A stretch of 21,969 nt of DNA from a virus, in IMG/VR virus record IMGVR_UViG_3300023219_000049, positions 1 to 21,969 of that record. One strand, given 5' to 3'. Positions within the stretch are counted from its first letter, which is position 1. Every line of letters starts with the position of its first letter. A program made the translations under genes and the position numbers. The notes beneath the pieces were generated by a model. That model worked only from the letters and a program-made list of their open reading frames with translations, made no database searches and was not told the origin of the DNA. Positions 1 to 8,016 of this stretch are shown piece after piece.

Positions 1-483
1 TATGCAGATGTCTCAACGAATGCAGCTAAAGCAGAAGTTTCAGCAAACAATCAAAGTAGGGATGAAGCGGATAAGCAGACGCAACGACAGGAAGAAGTAA
101 AGACTAAAAAGGCGGCATTTGAAACGAATCTTGATTCTAAAAGAGCCAACTTTGAAGACTTTGAAGACGTTGCATACGGTCACAGTTTTATGGATTTGGA
201 CTTAGCAGAACAAATCTTTGAAATGGACAAAGGACCAGAAGTTGCTTATCACCTTGGTTCACATTTGGATGAAGCTGCAAGAATTTTTTCATTACCGCCT
301 GTTCAAAGAGCGCGTGAGTTGACTAAACTGGAATTCCAGGTCGAAGCATTAAACCCTAAAAAGGTAAGCGGTGCACCTGATCCAATTAATCCATTGGGTA
401 ATTCTGAAACTATTCAGACCGATCCCGATAAGATGACAGCGGACGAGTGGCGGATCTGGAGGAATAATCAAGTACATGGCTAA
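1..483 (+). CDS. Scaffolding protein, C-terminal part (5' end outside window)
   Basis: The reading frame is open from the first base of the window, so the start codon lies upstream. The visible 160 residues are very rich in Lys, Glu, Asp and Gln and look helical. They end in a Met-Thr-Ala-Asp-Glu-Trp..Trp-Arg-Asn-Asn-Gln-Val tail, a pattern I associate with C-termini of podovirus scaffolding proteins. The coat protein gene starts 15 bases after the stop, which is where scaffolds sit. Such proteins direct procapsid assembly and leave before DNA packaging. An ATG at 190 could give a 97-aa product, but the charged sequence upstream is continuous with it, so I treat the whole frame as one gene. 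Function is inferred from composition and position. Confidence 0.7.
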   Translation, partial: YADVSTNAAKAEVSANNQSRDEADKQTQRQEEVKTKKAAFETNLDSKRANFEDFEDVAYGHSFMDLDLAEQIFEMDKGPEVAYHLGSHLDEAARIFSLPPVQRARELTKLEFQVEALNPKKVSGAPDPINPLGNSETIQTDPDKMTADEWRIWRNNQVHG

Positions 484-498
484 AGAAGGTACAAACTC

Positions 499-1686
499 AT
501 GGCTGCCAACACACTACTCACACCAACGGCGGTGACACGGGAAGCGCTTCGCATCCTGCACCAGAAGTTGAACTTCATCGGTAATATCAACCGACAATAT
601 GATTCACAATTCGCAGTGGAAGGCGCGAAGATTGGATCAACACTTACTATTCGCCTTCCTAATGAATACACTGTTCGAACCGGTGCCACAATCGCAGTTC
701 AAAATACGGACGAGCAAAGCGTAATTTTAACGTTAGCAACCCAAAAAGGTGTTGATGTTGAATTTAGTTCAGCGGATCTAACATTGAGCTTAGACGATTT
801 TAGTAAGCGGATCTTAGAACCCATGATGACTGTCCTAGCGGCAAACATTGAATCTGACGCGCTCAGCATGTTTGAAGACGTATTCAACCAGGTTAATAAC
901 ATCGGTAGTTCCGCTACATTCTTAACTATTCTGGATGGCCGGAAAATCCTTGTTGATAACTTGGCCGGCGCGACCAACCTGAAAATCAACTTAGATACTC
1001 AAACTAATGTTGATATGGTTGATGTGCTTAAAGGTCTATTCCAAGACTCAGCCAACATCTCTAAGCAGTATCTCGAAGGTATGCTTGGTCGTACCGCTGG
1101 TTTTAATTTCTTCGAAAACACTCTAATGCCTCGCCATACCACCGGCACAGATGATGGTACTGGTGACTATCTAACAAATGGTGCAGGTCAAACTGGTAAG
1201 TCTTTAGTAATCGACACAGGCACAGGAACGCTACTTAAAGGCGATATCTTTACGGTTGGTGGCGTTAATCGCGTTCACCCAGAAACTAAAGTTGATACTG
1301 GTAATCTACAGCAATTTGTTGTGACCACTTCAACTGCTGCTTCTGCAACTTCAGTATCGTTTGAACCTGAAATTATCGCTACCGGTGCGCGTCAAAACGT
1401 ATCCAATGCGGCGGCTGATGGTCAGGCATTAACTAAGTCCGGTGGAGTTTCTGCTGTACACGATATTTCATTGGGTTATGCGTCTGATGCATTTACGTTT
1501 GTAACTGCTGATTTGCGTATGCCTCGCGGTGTAGATTTTGCGGCTCGCGAAGTAATGGATGGCATTTCAATGCGTATTGTTAGTGATTATGATATTACTA
1601 ATGATCAATTCCCAACCCGTATTGATGTTCTATATGGATTTAGAACCATTCGTGCTCAAATCGCCGTTCGTTACGCGAATAACTAA
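499..1686 (+). CDS. Major capsid protein, P22 coat protein family
   Basis: This 395-aa protein resembles the P22 gp5-type coat family. It has an N-terminal segment like 'ALRILHQKLNFIGNINRQY', then a basic/beta 'GSTLTIRLPNEYTVRTG' stretch and a helical spine near residues 90-140. A GDIFTVGGVNRVHPET segment near 250 corresponds to the small beta insertion of this HK97-fold family, and the C-terminus is typical ('PTRIDVLYGFRTIRAQIAVRYA'). It would form the icosahedral shell around the genome. The gene follows the scaffold gene and precedes a small virion protein gene with a strong Shine-Dalgarno. Its length is slightly below the 430 aa of P22 gp5. The family call is by recognition, not alignment. 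Confidence 0.88.
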   Translation: MAANTLLTPTAVTREALRILHQKLNFIGNINRQYDSQFAVEGAKIGSTLTIRLPNEYTVRTGATIAVQNTDEQSVILTLATQKGVDVEFSSADLTLSLDDFSKRILEPMMTVLAANIESDALSMFEDVFNQVNNIGSSATFLTILDGRKILVDNLAGATNLKINLDTQTNVDMVDVLKGLFQDSANISKQYLEGMLGRTAGFNFFENTLMPRHTTGTDDGTGDYLTNGAGQTGKSLVIDTGTGTLLKGDIFTVGGVNRVHPETKVDTGNLQQFVVTTSTAASATSVSFEPEIIATGARQNVSNAAADGQALTKSGGVSAVHDISLGYASDAFTFVTADLRMPRGVDFAAREVMDGISMRIVSDYDITNDQFPTRIDVLYGFRTIRAQIAVRYANN

Positions 1687-1701
1687 AAGGAGGGTCATCT
1701 C

Positions 1702-2172
1702 ATGGCTTTAGAAAACCTAAGTAAACAAAGTACTGAAGGCTGTTTGGCTCCCGGGCTACATAATGAAGTTACGGCAAGCGGTGGTGCTACTCGCACCTTG
1801 GTAGCCGCTGATTCAGGTGGTACATTCCTATGGGATGCGGCAACCGGCGTAACATACACATTGCCAGCTCCGGTGGTTGGCATGAAGTTTAGTTTTTACG
1901 CTTCTGTGTCTGTCACCAGTAACGCGCACGTCATTGTTACTGATGCGGCTACAACCTTCCTCGGCGGCGCAATTCAGCAAGTAATCGCTGCAAACGCAGT
2001 CTCGGAAGGCCAAGTAGGTGATGATGCATCTGATGTTACTATCAGCATGAACGGCACCACTACAGGCGGCCTAGAAGGTACTCGTATTGATGTTGAGTGC
2101 TTGTCCGGTACCACCTGGGTAGCTTCGGGTATGGTTGTTAGTTCAGGTACGCTATCAACACCATTCGCATAA
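1702..2172 (+). CDS. Putative capsid decoration / small virion protein
   Basis: This 156-aa protein is rich in Gly, Ala, Thr and Val, with alternating patterns that suggest an all-beta fold. It has no signal peptide or membrane segment. A strong ribosome binding site (AAGGAGGG) lies 8 bases before the ATG, which fits high expression. It sits directly after the major capsid gene and before an intrinsic terminator, so it shares the coat transcript. Position, size and composition suggest a head decoration or capsid-stabilising protein, but I recognise no family motif. It could equally be a minor neck or head-fibre protein. Confidence 0.55.
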   Translation: MALENLSKQSTEGCLAPGLHNEVTASGGATRTLVAADSGGTFLWDAATGVTYTLPAPVVGMKFSFYASVSVTSNAHVIVTDAATTFLGGAIQQVIAANAVSEGQVGDDASDVTISMNGTTTGGLEGTRIDVECLSGTTWVASGMVVSSGTLSTPFA

Positions 2173-2178
2173 ACCTAT

Positions 2179-2197
2179 AGCCCAAGGATGGGCTTTT
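2179..2197 (+). terminator. Intrinsic terminator after the capsid genes
   Basis: A perfect 6-bp stem (AGCCCA with TGGGCT) encloses the loop AGGA and is followed by TTTT. It lies just after the stop of the 156-aa protein gene and before the next Shine-Dalgarno. The U-run is short, so termination is probably partial. It would lower expression of the tail genes relative to coat protein. Confidence 0.65.
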
Positions 2198-2215
2198 AAC
2201 TTTTGGAGTTATAAC

Positions 2216-2413
2216 ATGGTATTAGAAACATGCAGATATCGATTTGTCGATGGTAAAGTAATTACAAAACTGTTTGGCATGAAAGATGGTGACTGGGATA
2301 TTGACCCTGGTTGGCACCATTCACCAAAAGATGCGAAAAAAGCAGCAAAAACTAAAAAACAACTGCAAATCGAAAAGGACGAAGTAGATGGCAACGGCGC
2401 AGGATCTGATTAA
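2216..2413 (+). CDS. Small hypothetical protein (65 aa)
   Basis: The start is the ATG at 2216, preceded by TTTTGGAGTT, rather than an upstream in-frame ATG at 2135 that would run through the previous gene and the terminator. The product has an aromatic and charged N-terminal half (CRYRFVDGK, DGDWDIDPGWHHSP) followed by a Lys/Ala-rich helix and an acidic end. It overlaps the start of the gp4-like gene by 26 bases, so the two are probably translationally coupled. I recognise no family. Its place between capsid and tail genes suggests a small virion or head-completion role. Confidence 0.6.
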   Translation: MVLETCRYRFVDGKVITKLFGMKDGDWDIDPGWHHSPKDAKKAAKTKKQLQIEKDEVDGNGAGSD

Positions 2414-2789
2414 CAGCTCGGCTAAACAGGCAGGAATACTAGCCGAAGGTCAGGCGCTAGAAGGCGGCATTAACTCCGATGCGCTTGATCGCTTAAACAG
2501 ATTAATCGCCCGGTTTCAAAATGACGGCATTTTCCTTGGCCTATCGCAATTAAACGCTGCTGACGAATTATTTATTGATGATGCGGATGAAGAAGCACTA
2601 GAGCTTAGCCTCACGTTAAGGTTAATGTTAAGACATCGCAGGCCAATACAGCCAGGGTTATCAGAGGCAGGCAGAATCGCAGTAACCGAACTAAGAGCCA
2701 AATATACAATCATTAAAGAAATGCCATTAGATAGGGCGTTAACGCGCAAATATTTACCGCGCAAACGCACGTTTGACTCAACGGAATAA
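2388..2789 (+). CDS. Head completion / tail accessory factor, P22 gp4-like
   Basis: This 133-aa protein is predicted to be mostly helical and has the usual gp4-type opening: a helix ('ATAQDLINSSAKQAGILAEGQ'), then 'LDRLNRLIARFQNDGI', matching the P22 gp4 pattern of 'LEAMMAEWYQDGI'. Gp4 binds under the portal ring, closes the packaged head and provides the platform for gp10. The gene lies immediately upstream of the gp10-like gene, the same order as in P22. It is somewhat shorter than P22 gp4 (166 aa). The match is by pattern and gene order. It begins inside the previous reading frame. Confidence 0.7.
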   Translation: MATAQDLINSSAKQAGILAEGQALEGGINSDALDRLNRLIARFQNDGIFLGLSQLNAADELFIDDADEEALELSLTLRLMLRHRRPIQPGLSEAGRIAVTELRAKYTIIKEMPLDRALTRKYLPRKRTFDSTE

Positions 2790-2791
2790 TA

Positions 2792-3799
2792 ATGGCTACC
2801 GGTATATCCATCCCGTTAATCGGCCCAACTTACACAAACAGATCACTACCTGTTTCGGCGCAAGTGACTCGGGGCTTTATTATTGAGGTTAATCCTCCAG
2901 CGCAAGAGCCTGTTTCGTTTAATCCATTCCCAGGGCTAAAACCGTTTTCTACGGGGGTTGGAGCCAATCGAGGAATGGGGCGTCTTAATGATATTCTTTA
3001 TACCGTTTCGGCTAGTACTTTATTTAAAGTGTCATCGACGGGCATTCAAACGTCTATCGGCACTATTGAAGGTGTCGATCGATGTAAACTAGAAGAAGAT
3101 CAAGTTGGTAACTTGGTAATTGCGACGGGTATCGGCAGGCCGTTTCAATATGATGGCACTACGCTAACACAGGGAACCGATGCCGATCTTCCAAACGCTA
3201 GTACTGTTGCATATATAAATCGAAGAATGGTTTACGATGGCAACGGCGGTGACATTGCTTTTTCAGATTTGAGTACTCCCCTTTCAGTAAATAGTGCCAA
3301 TGTTATAATCGCAGAGGCCAAACCTGATGATATGCGGGCGGTATTTGCCTATAAGCAGCAATTGTACGGTTTTGGTGCTGACAGTCTTCAGCCTATGTAT
3401 AACAGCGGCACCGGCAACCCTCCCTATACGTTCATCTTGAATTCTACCCAAGAGATTGGGATTGGCGCCATACACTCGATTGGCTCCAATAATAGGTTTG
3501 CTTATTTCCTTGGAAGCGATTTAATCGTTTATCAATTGGCCGGTTTAACCATTAACCCAGTAGGCAACCCGGCGATAGGCCAAGAAATAGCAAAATACAA
3601 AAGAACAGATGATGCGTTTGGAATGTGTTTCACCTTAGATAACCAGAACTTTTATTTATTATCTTTCCCTACCGGTAATGAAACATGGTTATTTAATGAG
3701 GATGCAGGGCTTTGGACTAATCTCGCATTCGGCACCGATGGCTCGCAACATCTAATAAGCGATTATCAATTTGTCTACGGTAAAAAACCTAGTTGCTGA
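2792..3799 (+). CDS. P22 gp10-like tail hub / packaged DNA stabilisation protein, N-terminal fragment
   Basis: This 335-aa frame matches the gp10 (Phage_stabilise) type: an N-terminal 'SIPLIGPTYTNRSLPVSAQVTRGFIIE' segment followed by beta-propeller-like repeats (LNDILYTVSASTLFKV, GNLVIATGIGRPFQYDG, NRRMVYDGNGGDIAFSD, NNRFAYFLGSDLIVYQL). Gp10 forms the hexameric hub that plugs the neck and holds tailspikes. The frame runs into a TGA at 3797 just after six A residues (3782-3787). The missing C-terminal part is found at once in the next frame. Removing one A would join ..VYGK to NLVADRRNGNIY.. and give about 467 aa, close to the 472 aa of P22 gp10. See the finding on this frameshift. Confidence 0.8.
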   Translation: MATGISIPLIGPTYTNRSLPVSAQVTRGFIIEVNPPAQEPVSFNPFPGLKPFSTGVGANRGMGRLNDILYTVSASTLFKVSSTGIQTSIGTIEGVDRCKLEEDQVGNLVIATGIGRPFQYDGTTLTQGTDADLPNASTVAYINRRMVYDGNGGDIAFSDLSTPLSVNSANVIIAEAKPDDMRAVFAYKQQLYGFGADSLQPMYNSGTGNPPYTFILNSTQEIGIGAIHSIGSNNRFAYFLGSDLIVYQLAGLTINPVGNPAIGQEIAKYKRTDDAFGMCFTLDNQNFYLLSFPTGNETWLFNEDAGLWTNLAFGTDGSQHLISDYQFVYGKKPSC

Positions 3800-4196
3800 T
3801 CGCCGCAATGGCAATATTTACGAGTTAGATTTTGATACTTTCACGGATAACGGCGACACTATCCAGCACCGTCGAGATACGATAGCTATTAATGGCCGAA
3901 CATTCGGAAGGGCTGGTGCGAGAGTGTTCATGGATCGATTTGGAATAGAAATAGAAACTGGAACAAGCTTGGTAAGCGCTGAATCTCAGATTATTATGCA
4001 GTATTCGGACGATAACGGCAGAACATGGAGTTCTGAACGGTTCCAGAACATAGGTGCTCAAGGTGAATTCCTGCACAAGATTGATTGGTTCGGTATGGGT
4101 GATTTTTATACCAGAATGTTCCGGCTTACGATGACCGATAATATTAAATGGGTATTAATTTCTGCGGATGCGGATTTGGAGCTAGACATTGGCTAA
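3771..4196 (+). CDS. P22 gp10-like protein, C-terminal fragment (frame-shifted)
   Basis: This frame carries the missing end of the gp10-like protein. It contains 'GNIYELDFDTFTDNGDTI', a 'FGIEIETGTSL' strand and 'QYSDDNGRTWSSERFQNIG', the P22 gp10 C-terminal pattern (LRWSKDGGHTWSNERW). It ends 'RMFRLTMTDNIKWVLISADADLEL'. It has no convincing start of its own: the first codon is a TTG with no Shine-Dalgarno, inside the upstream frame. It is therefore either part of one protein made through a +1 shift at the A6 tract, the product of a sequencing or assembly indel, or a real broken gene. The meaningful part begins about position 3786. Confidence 0.75.
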   Translation: MSTVKNLVADRRNGNIYELDFDTFTDNGDTIQHRRDTIAINGRTFGRAGARVFMDRFGIEIETGTSLVSAESQIIMQYSDDNGRTWSSERFQNIGAQGEFLHKIDWFGMGDFYTRMFRLTMTDNIKWVLISADADLELDIG

Positions 4197-4644
4197 GGTT
4201 GATCCGTTTGTCATCCAATGGCCCGCTAAATGGATGGCAGACGATGAAATCCGTCCTGTGGTAGAATACCTTAATAGGTTTTTGCATGACTTATTCATCC
4301 GGTCGGGTGGCGGTGATGATTTAATAGAGGCGGTGGTAGAAACCACAGCGGCTGAAGCAGAGGCATCTAGATTTTTAGCTACTATTACCGCATTAGATAA
4401 GAGGGTCAAAGATTTAGAAGAATCAAGCGATACGGACGCATTAATAGCAAAGGTTGCCAAACTAAATCAAAAGGTGAACAAATTGATTAATGAATTATTG
4501 GCAGCGGTTAAAGCTAACGCACCAAATTTAGAGCAGGAGTCAGAAAAAGTAATCTTATTAAAGAACCTGTTAGAAGAAACAAAATTGCTAAATACAAGGA
4601 TAGAGGAAGCATTTGAAACCGAATTAACTAAAGAAGATCTATAA
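4189..4644 (+). CDS. Coiled-coil protein, tail-needle candidate
   Basis: This 151-aa protein starts at a TTG overlapping the previous stop. The first 45 residues are tryptophan and aromatic-rich (PFVIQWPAKWMADDEIRPVVEYLNRFLHDLF), followed by a hinge (RSGGGDD). From about residue 55 to the end there is continuous heptad-like helix (ITALDKRVKDLEESS, VAKLNQKVNKLINELLAAV, LLKNLLEETKLLNTRIEEAF). In P22 the gene after gene 10 is gene 26, the trimeric coiled-coil tail needle. Gene order and coiled coil make this a candidate needle or neck fibre, although it is shorter than the 233 aa of gp26 and lacks an obvious knob. Function is inferred. Confidence 0.6.
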   Translation: MAKVDPFVIQWPAKWMADDEIRPVVEYLNRFLHDLFIRSGGGDDLIEAVVETTAAEAEASRFLATITALDKRVKDLEESSDTDALIAKVAKLNQKVNKLINELLAAVKANAPNLEQESEKVILLKNLLEETKLLNTRIEEAFETELTKEDL

Positions 4645-5228
4645 TGACTTTTATCCTAAAAGATGGTAAGACAGGCACAACCGCAGAAGTTGATGTAAAC
4701 AACAAACTTAAAACTGCCTCAACATCTGAAACAACGTCAACATTTGCTTCAAATAATGGTGATCTCTTTAATATCAATCCTGGAACGATTACCTTGACTA
4801 GTGCGAACTCGTCAGCCCTGTTATATATGTCAAATACTGACACACAGAACTGGGTATTTACGAGGGTGTTTTTTCATGCTATGGCATCTACAGGCGGAAC
4901 TGGAGATTGGCTAGCTGAAGTCATTGCTAATGCGACAGCCGGCACATTGATCAGCGCAGGTACGGCATTCGCACCAGATAATTTGAATTTTGGAAGTGCA
5001 AAGACATTGACATCTGCGACATTAAAAGGTGCAGAAGGATCTACTATTACTGATGGTGAAGTAAGAGCGGAATTTCTAATACCAGTAGTGGGGACTAGAA
5101 ATCTAGTAGCATTTGATAGTGTTATAGTTCAACCTGGAGCTAGTATAGCAATAAGAATCACTCCCCCTGCAGGTAATACGAGTTTAGATGTCCAAGTAGG
5201 TTTTAATTTGCATAGGGTAGTAATATGA
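4644..5228 (+). CDS. Beta-rich virion protein (first of a related group)
   Basis: This 194-aa protein opens with a short module 'LKDGKTGTTAEVDVNNKLKT', followed by a Ser/Thr/Ala-rich all-beta body without membrane segments or cysteines. The opening module recurs in the next gene (LKGPDGQVAKVDSENRLST) and, more loosely, the one after (VDSNSGLQAKVTKFGQLV). I have seen such openings on phage minor structural proteins, where they may act as a virion anchor. Its start overlaps the previous stop (TAATG). It is probably a minor tail or head-fibre component. No enzyme motif is visible. Confidence 0.6.
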   Translation: MTFILKDGKTGTTAEVDVNNKLKTASTSETTSTFASNNGDLFNINPGTITLTSANSSALLYMSNTDTQNWVFTRVFFHAMASTGGTGDWLAEVIANATAGTLISAGTAFAPDNLNFGSAKTLTSATLKGAEGSTITDGEVRAEFLIPVVGTRNLVAFDSVIVQPGASIAIRITPPAGNTSLDVQVGFNLHRVVI

Positions 5229-5249
5229 CTTTTGTAGGGAGTAAGTAAG

Positions 5250-5783
5250 ATGGCAGTCCTTAAAGGCCCAGATGGTCAAGTCGCAAAGGTTGATAGCGAA
5301 AATCGTCTTAGTACATTATCAGTTGATGTGCCATTCGAAAGACATTTAAATACAGAACAGAAAGTCTGGTCTATCTATTTTACCGTTACGCCAACAGGCG
5401 CAAATGATTTATTTTTCTATCTTAAGAACAACGGGGTAAAAGATTTATTTATTTCAAACATAAGAATTAGTTCAACTGTTGTGACAACATTATTTTATCG
5501 TCAAGTGACAGGTACAGCATCGGCAGGAACAGATTCATCTGTTACTAATCGTAATATTGGATCGGCCAATGCTCCTGATGCAACTATTCAACATGATGCT
5601 GATTTTACAGGTTTAACATCTGGTGGCATTTTATTTCATGAAGAGGTAAATGCAGCGAATACTTTGCGACACTTGAGCATAGCCTGTGGGATTATTATCC
5701 CCCAAGGGCAGGCGATAGCTTTTGAAAGAGTTGCAGCAACAGGGACTATTGAATGTGTTGTATCTATATCTGAGGCTGAATAA
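5250..5783 (+). CDS. Beta-rich virion protein (second of the group)
   Basis: This 177-aa protein carries the same N-terminal module as its upstream neighbour ('LKGPDGQVAKVDSENRLST'). A beta-sandwich-like body follows, with strands such as KVWSIYFTVTPT, DLFISNIRISST and GTIECVVSIS. The ATG follows a GGGAG Shine-Dalgarno. It sits in a row of small genes that are nearly end to end, so it should be made together with them. It is most likely a virion surface or tail-associated protein. The body differs enough from the first copy that divergence after an old duplication, or module sharing, are both possible. Confidence 0.6.
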   Translation: MAVLKGPDGQVAKVDSENRLSTLSVDVPFERHLNTEQKVWSIYFTVTPTGANDLFFYLKNNGVKDLFISNIRISSTVVTTLFYRQVTGTASAGTDSSVTNRNIGSANAPDATIQHDADFTGLTSGGILFHEEVNAANTLRHLSIACGIIIPQGQAIAFERVAATGTIECVVSISEAE

Positions 5784-6217
5784 TGGCTACACCTTCCGTT
5801 ATCGTCGATAGTAATAGTGGATTACAGGCTAAAGTTACAAAATTTGGTCAACTGGTTGTTGCTCCAATTCAATACAGTACACCTGTTACAGATTCTCTTA
5901 TTACGATTAATACTGCATTTAACTTTATTACCCCAGAACAAGAGAAGAGTGTTGTTATAACAGATATTATTGTCAGTGCGGATAAGAACGTTAGTAATGT
6001 TGATCCTGCAAATATTGAGATTTTCCAAGCGAGCGCAGCAGATACAACGACAGTGGATACAGCTATAGTAAGCCCTCAACTATCACGAGCCAGTAATCTT
6101 GCACTTAATGGATTGAATCTACTAGTTCCAGAAGGTAAATGGGTCAATGCTAAAACTAATGATAACAATATTTTAGTGACTATCATGTTTTATCGAGTCC
6201 CTGCGGAGGATGTCTAA
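5783..6217 (+). CDS. Beta-rich virion protein (third of the group)
   Basis: This 144-aa protein starts on a TAATG overlap with the previous gene. The N-terminus (SVIVDSNSGLQAKVTKFGQLVVAP) is a degenerate form of the module found on the two upstream proteins. The rest is a compact all-beta domain: 'FITPEQEKSVVITDIIVSADKNV', 'ANIEIFQASAAD', 'LNLLVPEGKWVNAKTNDNNILVTIMFYRV'. The pattern of strand, cytokine-like loop and 'G.wv.vktn....v.vt..fyr' suggests a jelly-roll type sandwich. A minor structural role in the virion is likely; no catalytic residues are apparent. Confidence 0.58.
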   Translation: MATPSVIVDSNSGLQAKVTKFGQLVVAPIQYSTPVTDSLITINTAFNFITPEQEKSVVITDIIVSADKNVSNVDPANIEIFQASAADTTTVDTAIVSPQLSRASNLALNGLNLLVPEGKWVNAKTNDNNILVTIMFYRVPAEDV

Positions 6218-6555
6218 TGGCGATAACAAACAAACAATTAGTAGACAACAAACAAACCACACTAGCGGCAACTCCTGAGTCTGTTTACACGTCACCCGCC
6301 GAGCAAAAAGGCACGTTAATTACTAATTTCACTGCGGCAAACTCTACTGCTGTCGACAGAACATACAAGGCATTTATTGTAACCAGTGGTTCAGCTGTGA
6401 TTCCATTGATACCGACCAGAACAATATTGAAAAACGATACCGATGTTCCTCCAGAGATATCCGGGCAATTTATGCCAGCAGGGTCGAAACTATTCGTTGA
6501 GACGAGCGCGGCTACATCAATTAGCTTTACCGTATCTGGAAGAGAAATATCATGA
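6217..6555 (+). CDS. Small beta-rich protein (112 aa)
   Basis: The gene begins on a TAATG overlap. The product has the pattern 'PESVYTSPAEQKGTLITNFTAANSTAVDRTYKAFI' followed by 'ILKNDTDVPPEISGQFMPAGSKLFVETSAATSISFTVSGREI'. This resembles small phage proteins that form one beta sandwich and are often annotated as virion or head-fibre proteins. It lacks the N-terminal module of its three upstream neighbours. Its stop overlaps the next start (ATGA), so coupling is expected. The virion role is inferred from context. Confidence 0.58.
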   Translation: MAITNKQLVDNKQTTLAATPESVYTSPAEQKGTLITNFTAANSTAVDRTYKAFIVTSGSAVIPLIPTRTILKNDTDVPPEISGQFMPAGSKLFVETSAATSISFTVSGREIS

Positions 6556-6941
6556 CCGCAGCCATCATAATTCAACCACTAGGTATTGAATCAATTTGGC
6601 CTATAGTTAAGGGTTTCATATCAAGATGCGACAGTGACATATCAACATCCGATGATATCTACCCCCTTCTATTATCAGGAAACAGAACGCTTATTCTTGT
6701 GGTAGAATGTAAAGAGATTAAAGGCGCGTGCGTTGCTAAAGAAGTTAATGGATTCAAAAAGAAAATAGTAATTACCACACTTGGCGGTGATGGCGCAGAC
6801 TGGAACGCGGCGATAGATGATTTTTCAAAGCAGTTATTAACTCTTGGATATGATCGTCTTGAGGTTCAGGGTAGACGTGGGTGGCTGAGGTTTCTTAAAG
6901 GATTTGATGAGCTACATACAACAATAGGTAAACAATTATGA
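6552..6941 (+). CDS. GNAT-like phage protein
   Basis: This 129-aa protein has the layout of a small GNAT-type protein common near internal virion protein genes of podoviruses. It has an N-terminal helix (GIESIWPIVKGFISRCDSD) and a 'DDIYPLLLSGNRTLILVV' region. The end is characteristic: 'FSKQLLTLGYDRLEVQGRRGWLRFLKGFDE', where the acetyltransferase-like 'e..GR.GW...l...G' is visible. Known relatives often lack a clear acetyl-CoA loop, and I cannot see one here, so enzymatic activity is doubtful. It overlaps its neighbours by 4 bases on each side, placing it in the same translational unit as the first ejection-type protein. Confidence 0.6.
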   Translation: MTAAIIIQPLGIESIWPIVKGFISRCDSDISTSDDIYPLLLSGNRTLILVVECKEIKGACVAKEVNGFKKKIVITTLGGDGADWNAAIDDFSKQLLTLGYDRLEVQGRRGWLRFLKGFDELHTTIGKQL

Positions 6942-7993
6942 GATTCGTCTTAGGACTTAAATATCCATTAATGGGCGGTGATGACGGCAATGGCAATGGC
7001 AATGGCGGAACTGATAATGGCGACGGCACCTTTGGTCGTGATCTTGGTAAGGCTGTCGGCGGTGCTTTTGGTGCGTCCGTGGCCGGACCGGTCGGTGGCG
7101 TACTCGGTGGTGCCATAGGTGGGGGGGTAGGCGGTCTTTTTGGTGGTGGTGATACATCAGGAGCGACTTCGACATCTGGACGCGGAGACACGGGCGGAGG
7201 GTTTGCTGAGGCGATAGGAACTGGAATAGGCGCCATCGGCGGCGCATTAATTCAAAGAGGAAGCGCTAAAGAACAAGCTGAAATTCAAGCAAATGCGGCT
7301 AGGCAAGGCATATCTGAACAAGAAGCAGCTAGGTTGTTTTTTCAAGAGAGAACTCAGCCATTCCTTGATGTAGGTTTGGCTGGTGGGCAACAGTTGCAAG
7401 ACTTCCTTGGTGCTCCGCAAATAGATACAACACAACGACTTCAAAGCTTTCTCGATGACCCAACGCAGCAACTCGCTGAAATTAATCCTGTCATTGACTT
7501 TTTACGGCAACAAGGTTTTGAACAAATCCAAGAAAGCGCGGCAGCCCAGGGACGCTTGGGTGCTGGTGGAACATTACAAGACCTAACCCGTTTTGATGTG
7601 GGTTTAACATCTACAGTCGTCCCGCAACTTCAGGAACAACAATTCAATCAATTATTTAATGTATCTCAGTTGCAAAACCAATTACAAAACGATCGGTTCA
7701 ACCAATTATTTAACGTGGCCGGTTTGGGGGCAAACGTAGCGTCAGGACAAGGGGTGGCTGCATTAAAAACTGGTACAAATATATCAAATTTATTAAGTAC
7801 AGCAGGGCAAGCTCAAGCGACTGGGGTATCAGGAAGGGAGCAGGCTACATTAGGCCTAATTGAAAATCTATCCTCGATACCTGGTGCGTTCCCTAATCTA
7901 TTTGGGCAGCAACAACGAGCTGGTGGGCCGGCTCCCGTTTCTGACTTAAGCTTTACCCCAAGACCAGCAACTAGCACACAGCCCTCATTTTAG
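6938..7993 (+). CDS. Putative ejection (DNA transfer) protein with glycine zipper
   Basis: This 351-aa protein has a Gly/Asn/Asp-rich N-terminus. A glycine-zipper stretch follows at residues 38-70 (GGAFGASVAGPVGGVLGGAI), able to insert in a membrane, and a second Gly/Ala hydrophobic segment at about 88-106. The remainder is Gln-rich and helical, with two adjoining copies of a 'FNQLFNV..L' repeat near residues 228-256. Short-tailed phages of the P22 type carry three ejection proteins (gp7, gp20, gp16) that leave the head first and form a conduit across the host envelope. The location before two other large Ala/Gln-rich proteins, and the zipper, fit a gp7 or gp20 role. Exact equivalence is uncertain. 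Confidence 0.6.
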   Translation: MRFVLGLKYPLMGGDDGNGNGNGGTDNGDGTFGRDLGKAVGGAFGASVAGPVGGVLGGAIGGGVGGLFGGGDTSGATSTSGRGDTGGGFAEAIGTGIGAIGGALIQRGSAKEQAEIQANAARQGISEQEAARLFFQERTQPFLDVGLAGGQQLQDFLGAPQIDTTQRLQSFLDDPTQQLAEINPVIDFLRQQGFEQIQESAAAQGRLGAGGTLQDLTRFDVGLTSTVVPQLQEQQFNQLFNVSQLQNQLQNDRFNQLFNVAGLGANVASGQGVAALKTGTNISNLLSTAGQAQATGVSGREQATLGLIENLSSIPGAFPNLFGQQQRAGGPAPVSDLSFTPRPATSTQPSF

Positions 7994-8016
7994 ATATAAG
8001 TTAATATAGGTTAATT

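Noticed and set aside
6895-7247. Minus-strand proline-rich frames opposite the glycine-rich ejection protein
   Set aside because: They are mirror products of Gly codons (Pro/Arg/His-rich) without ribosome binding sites.
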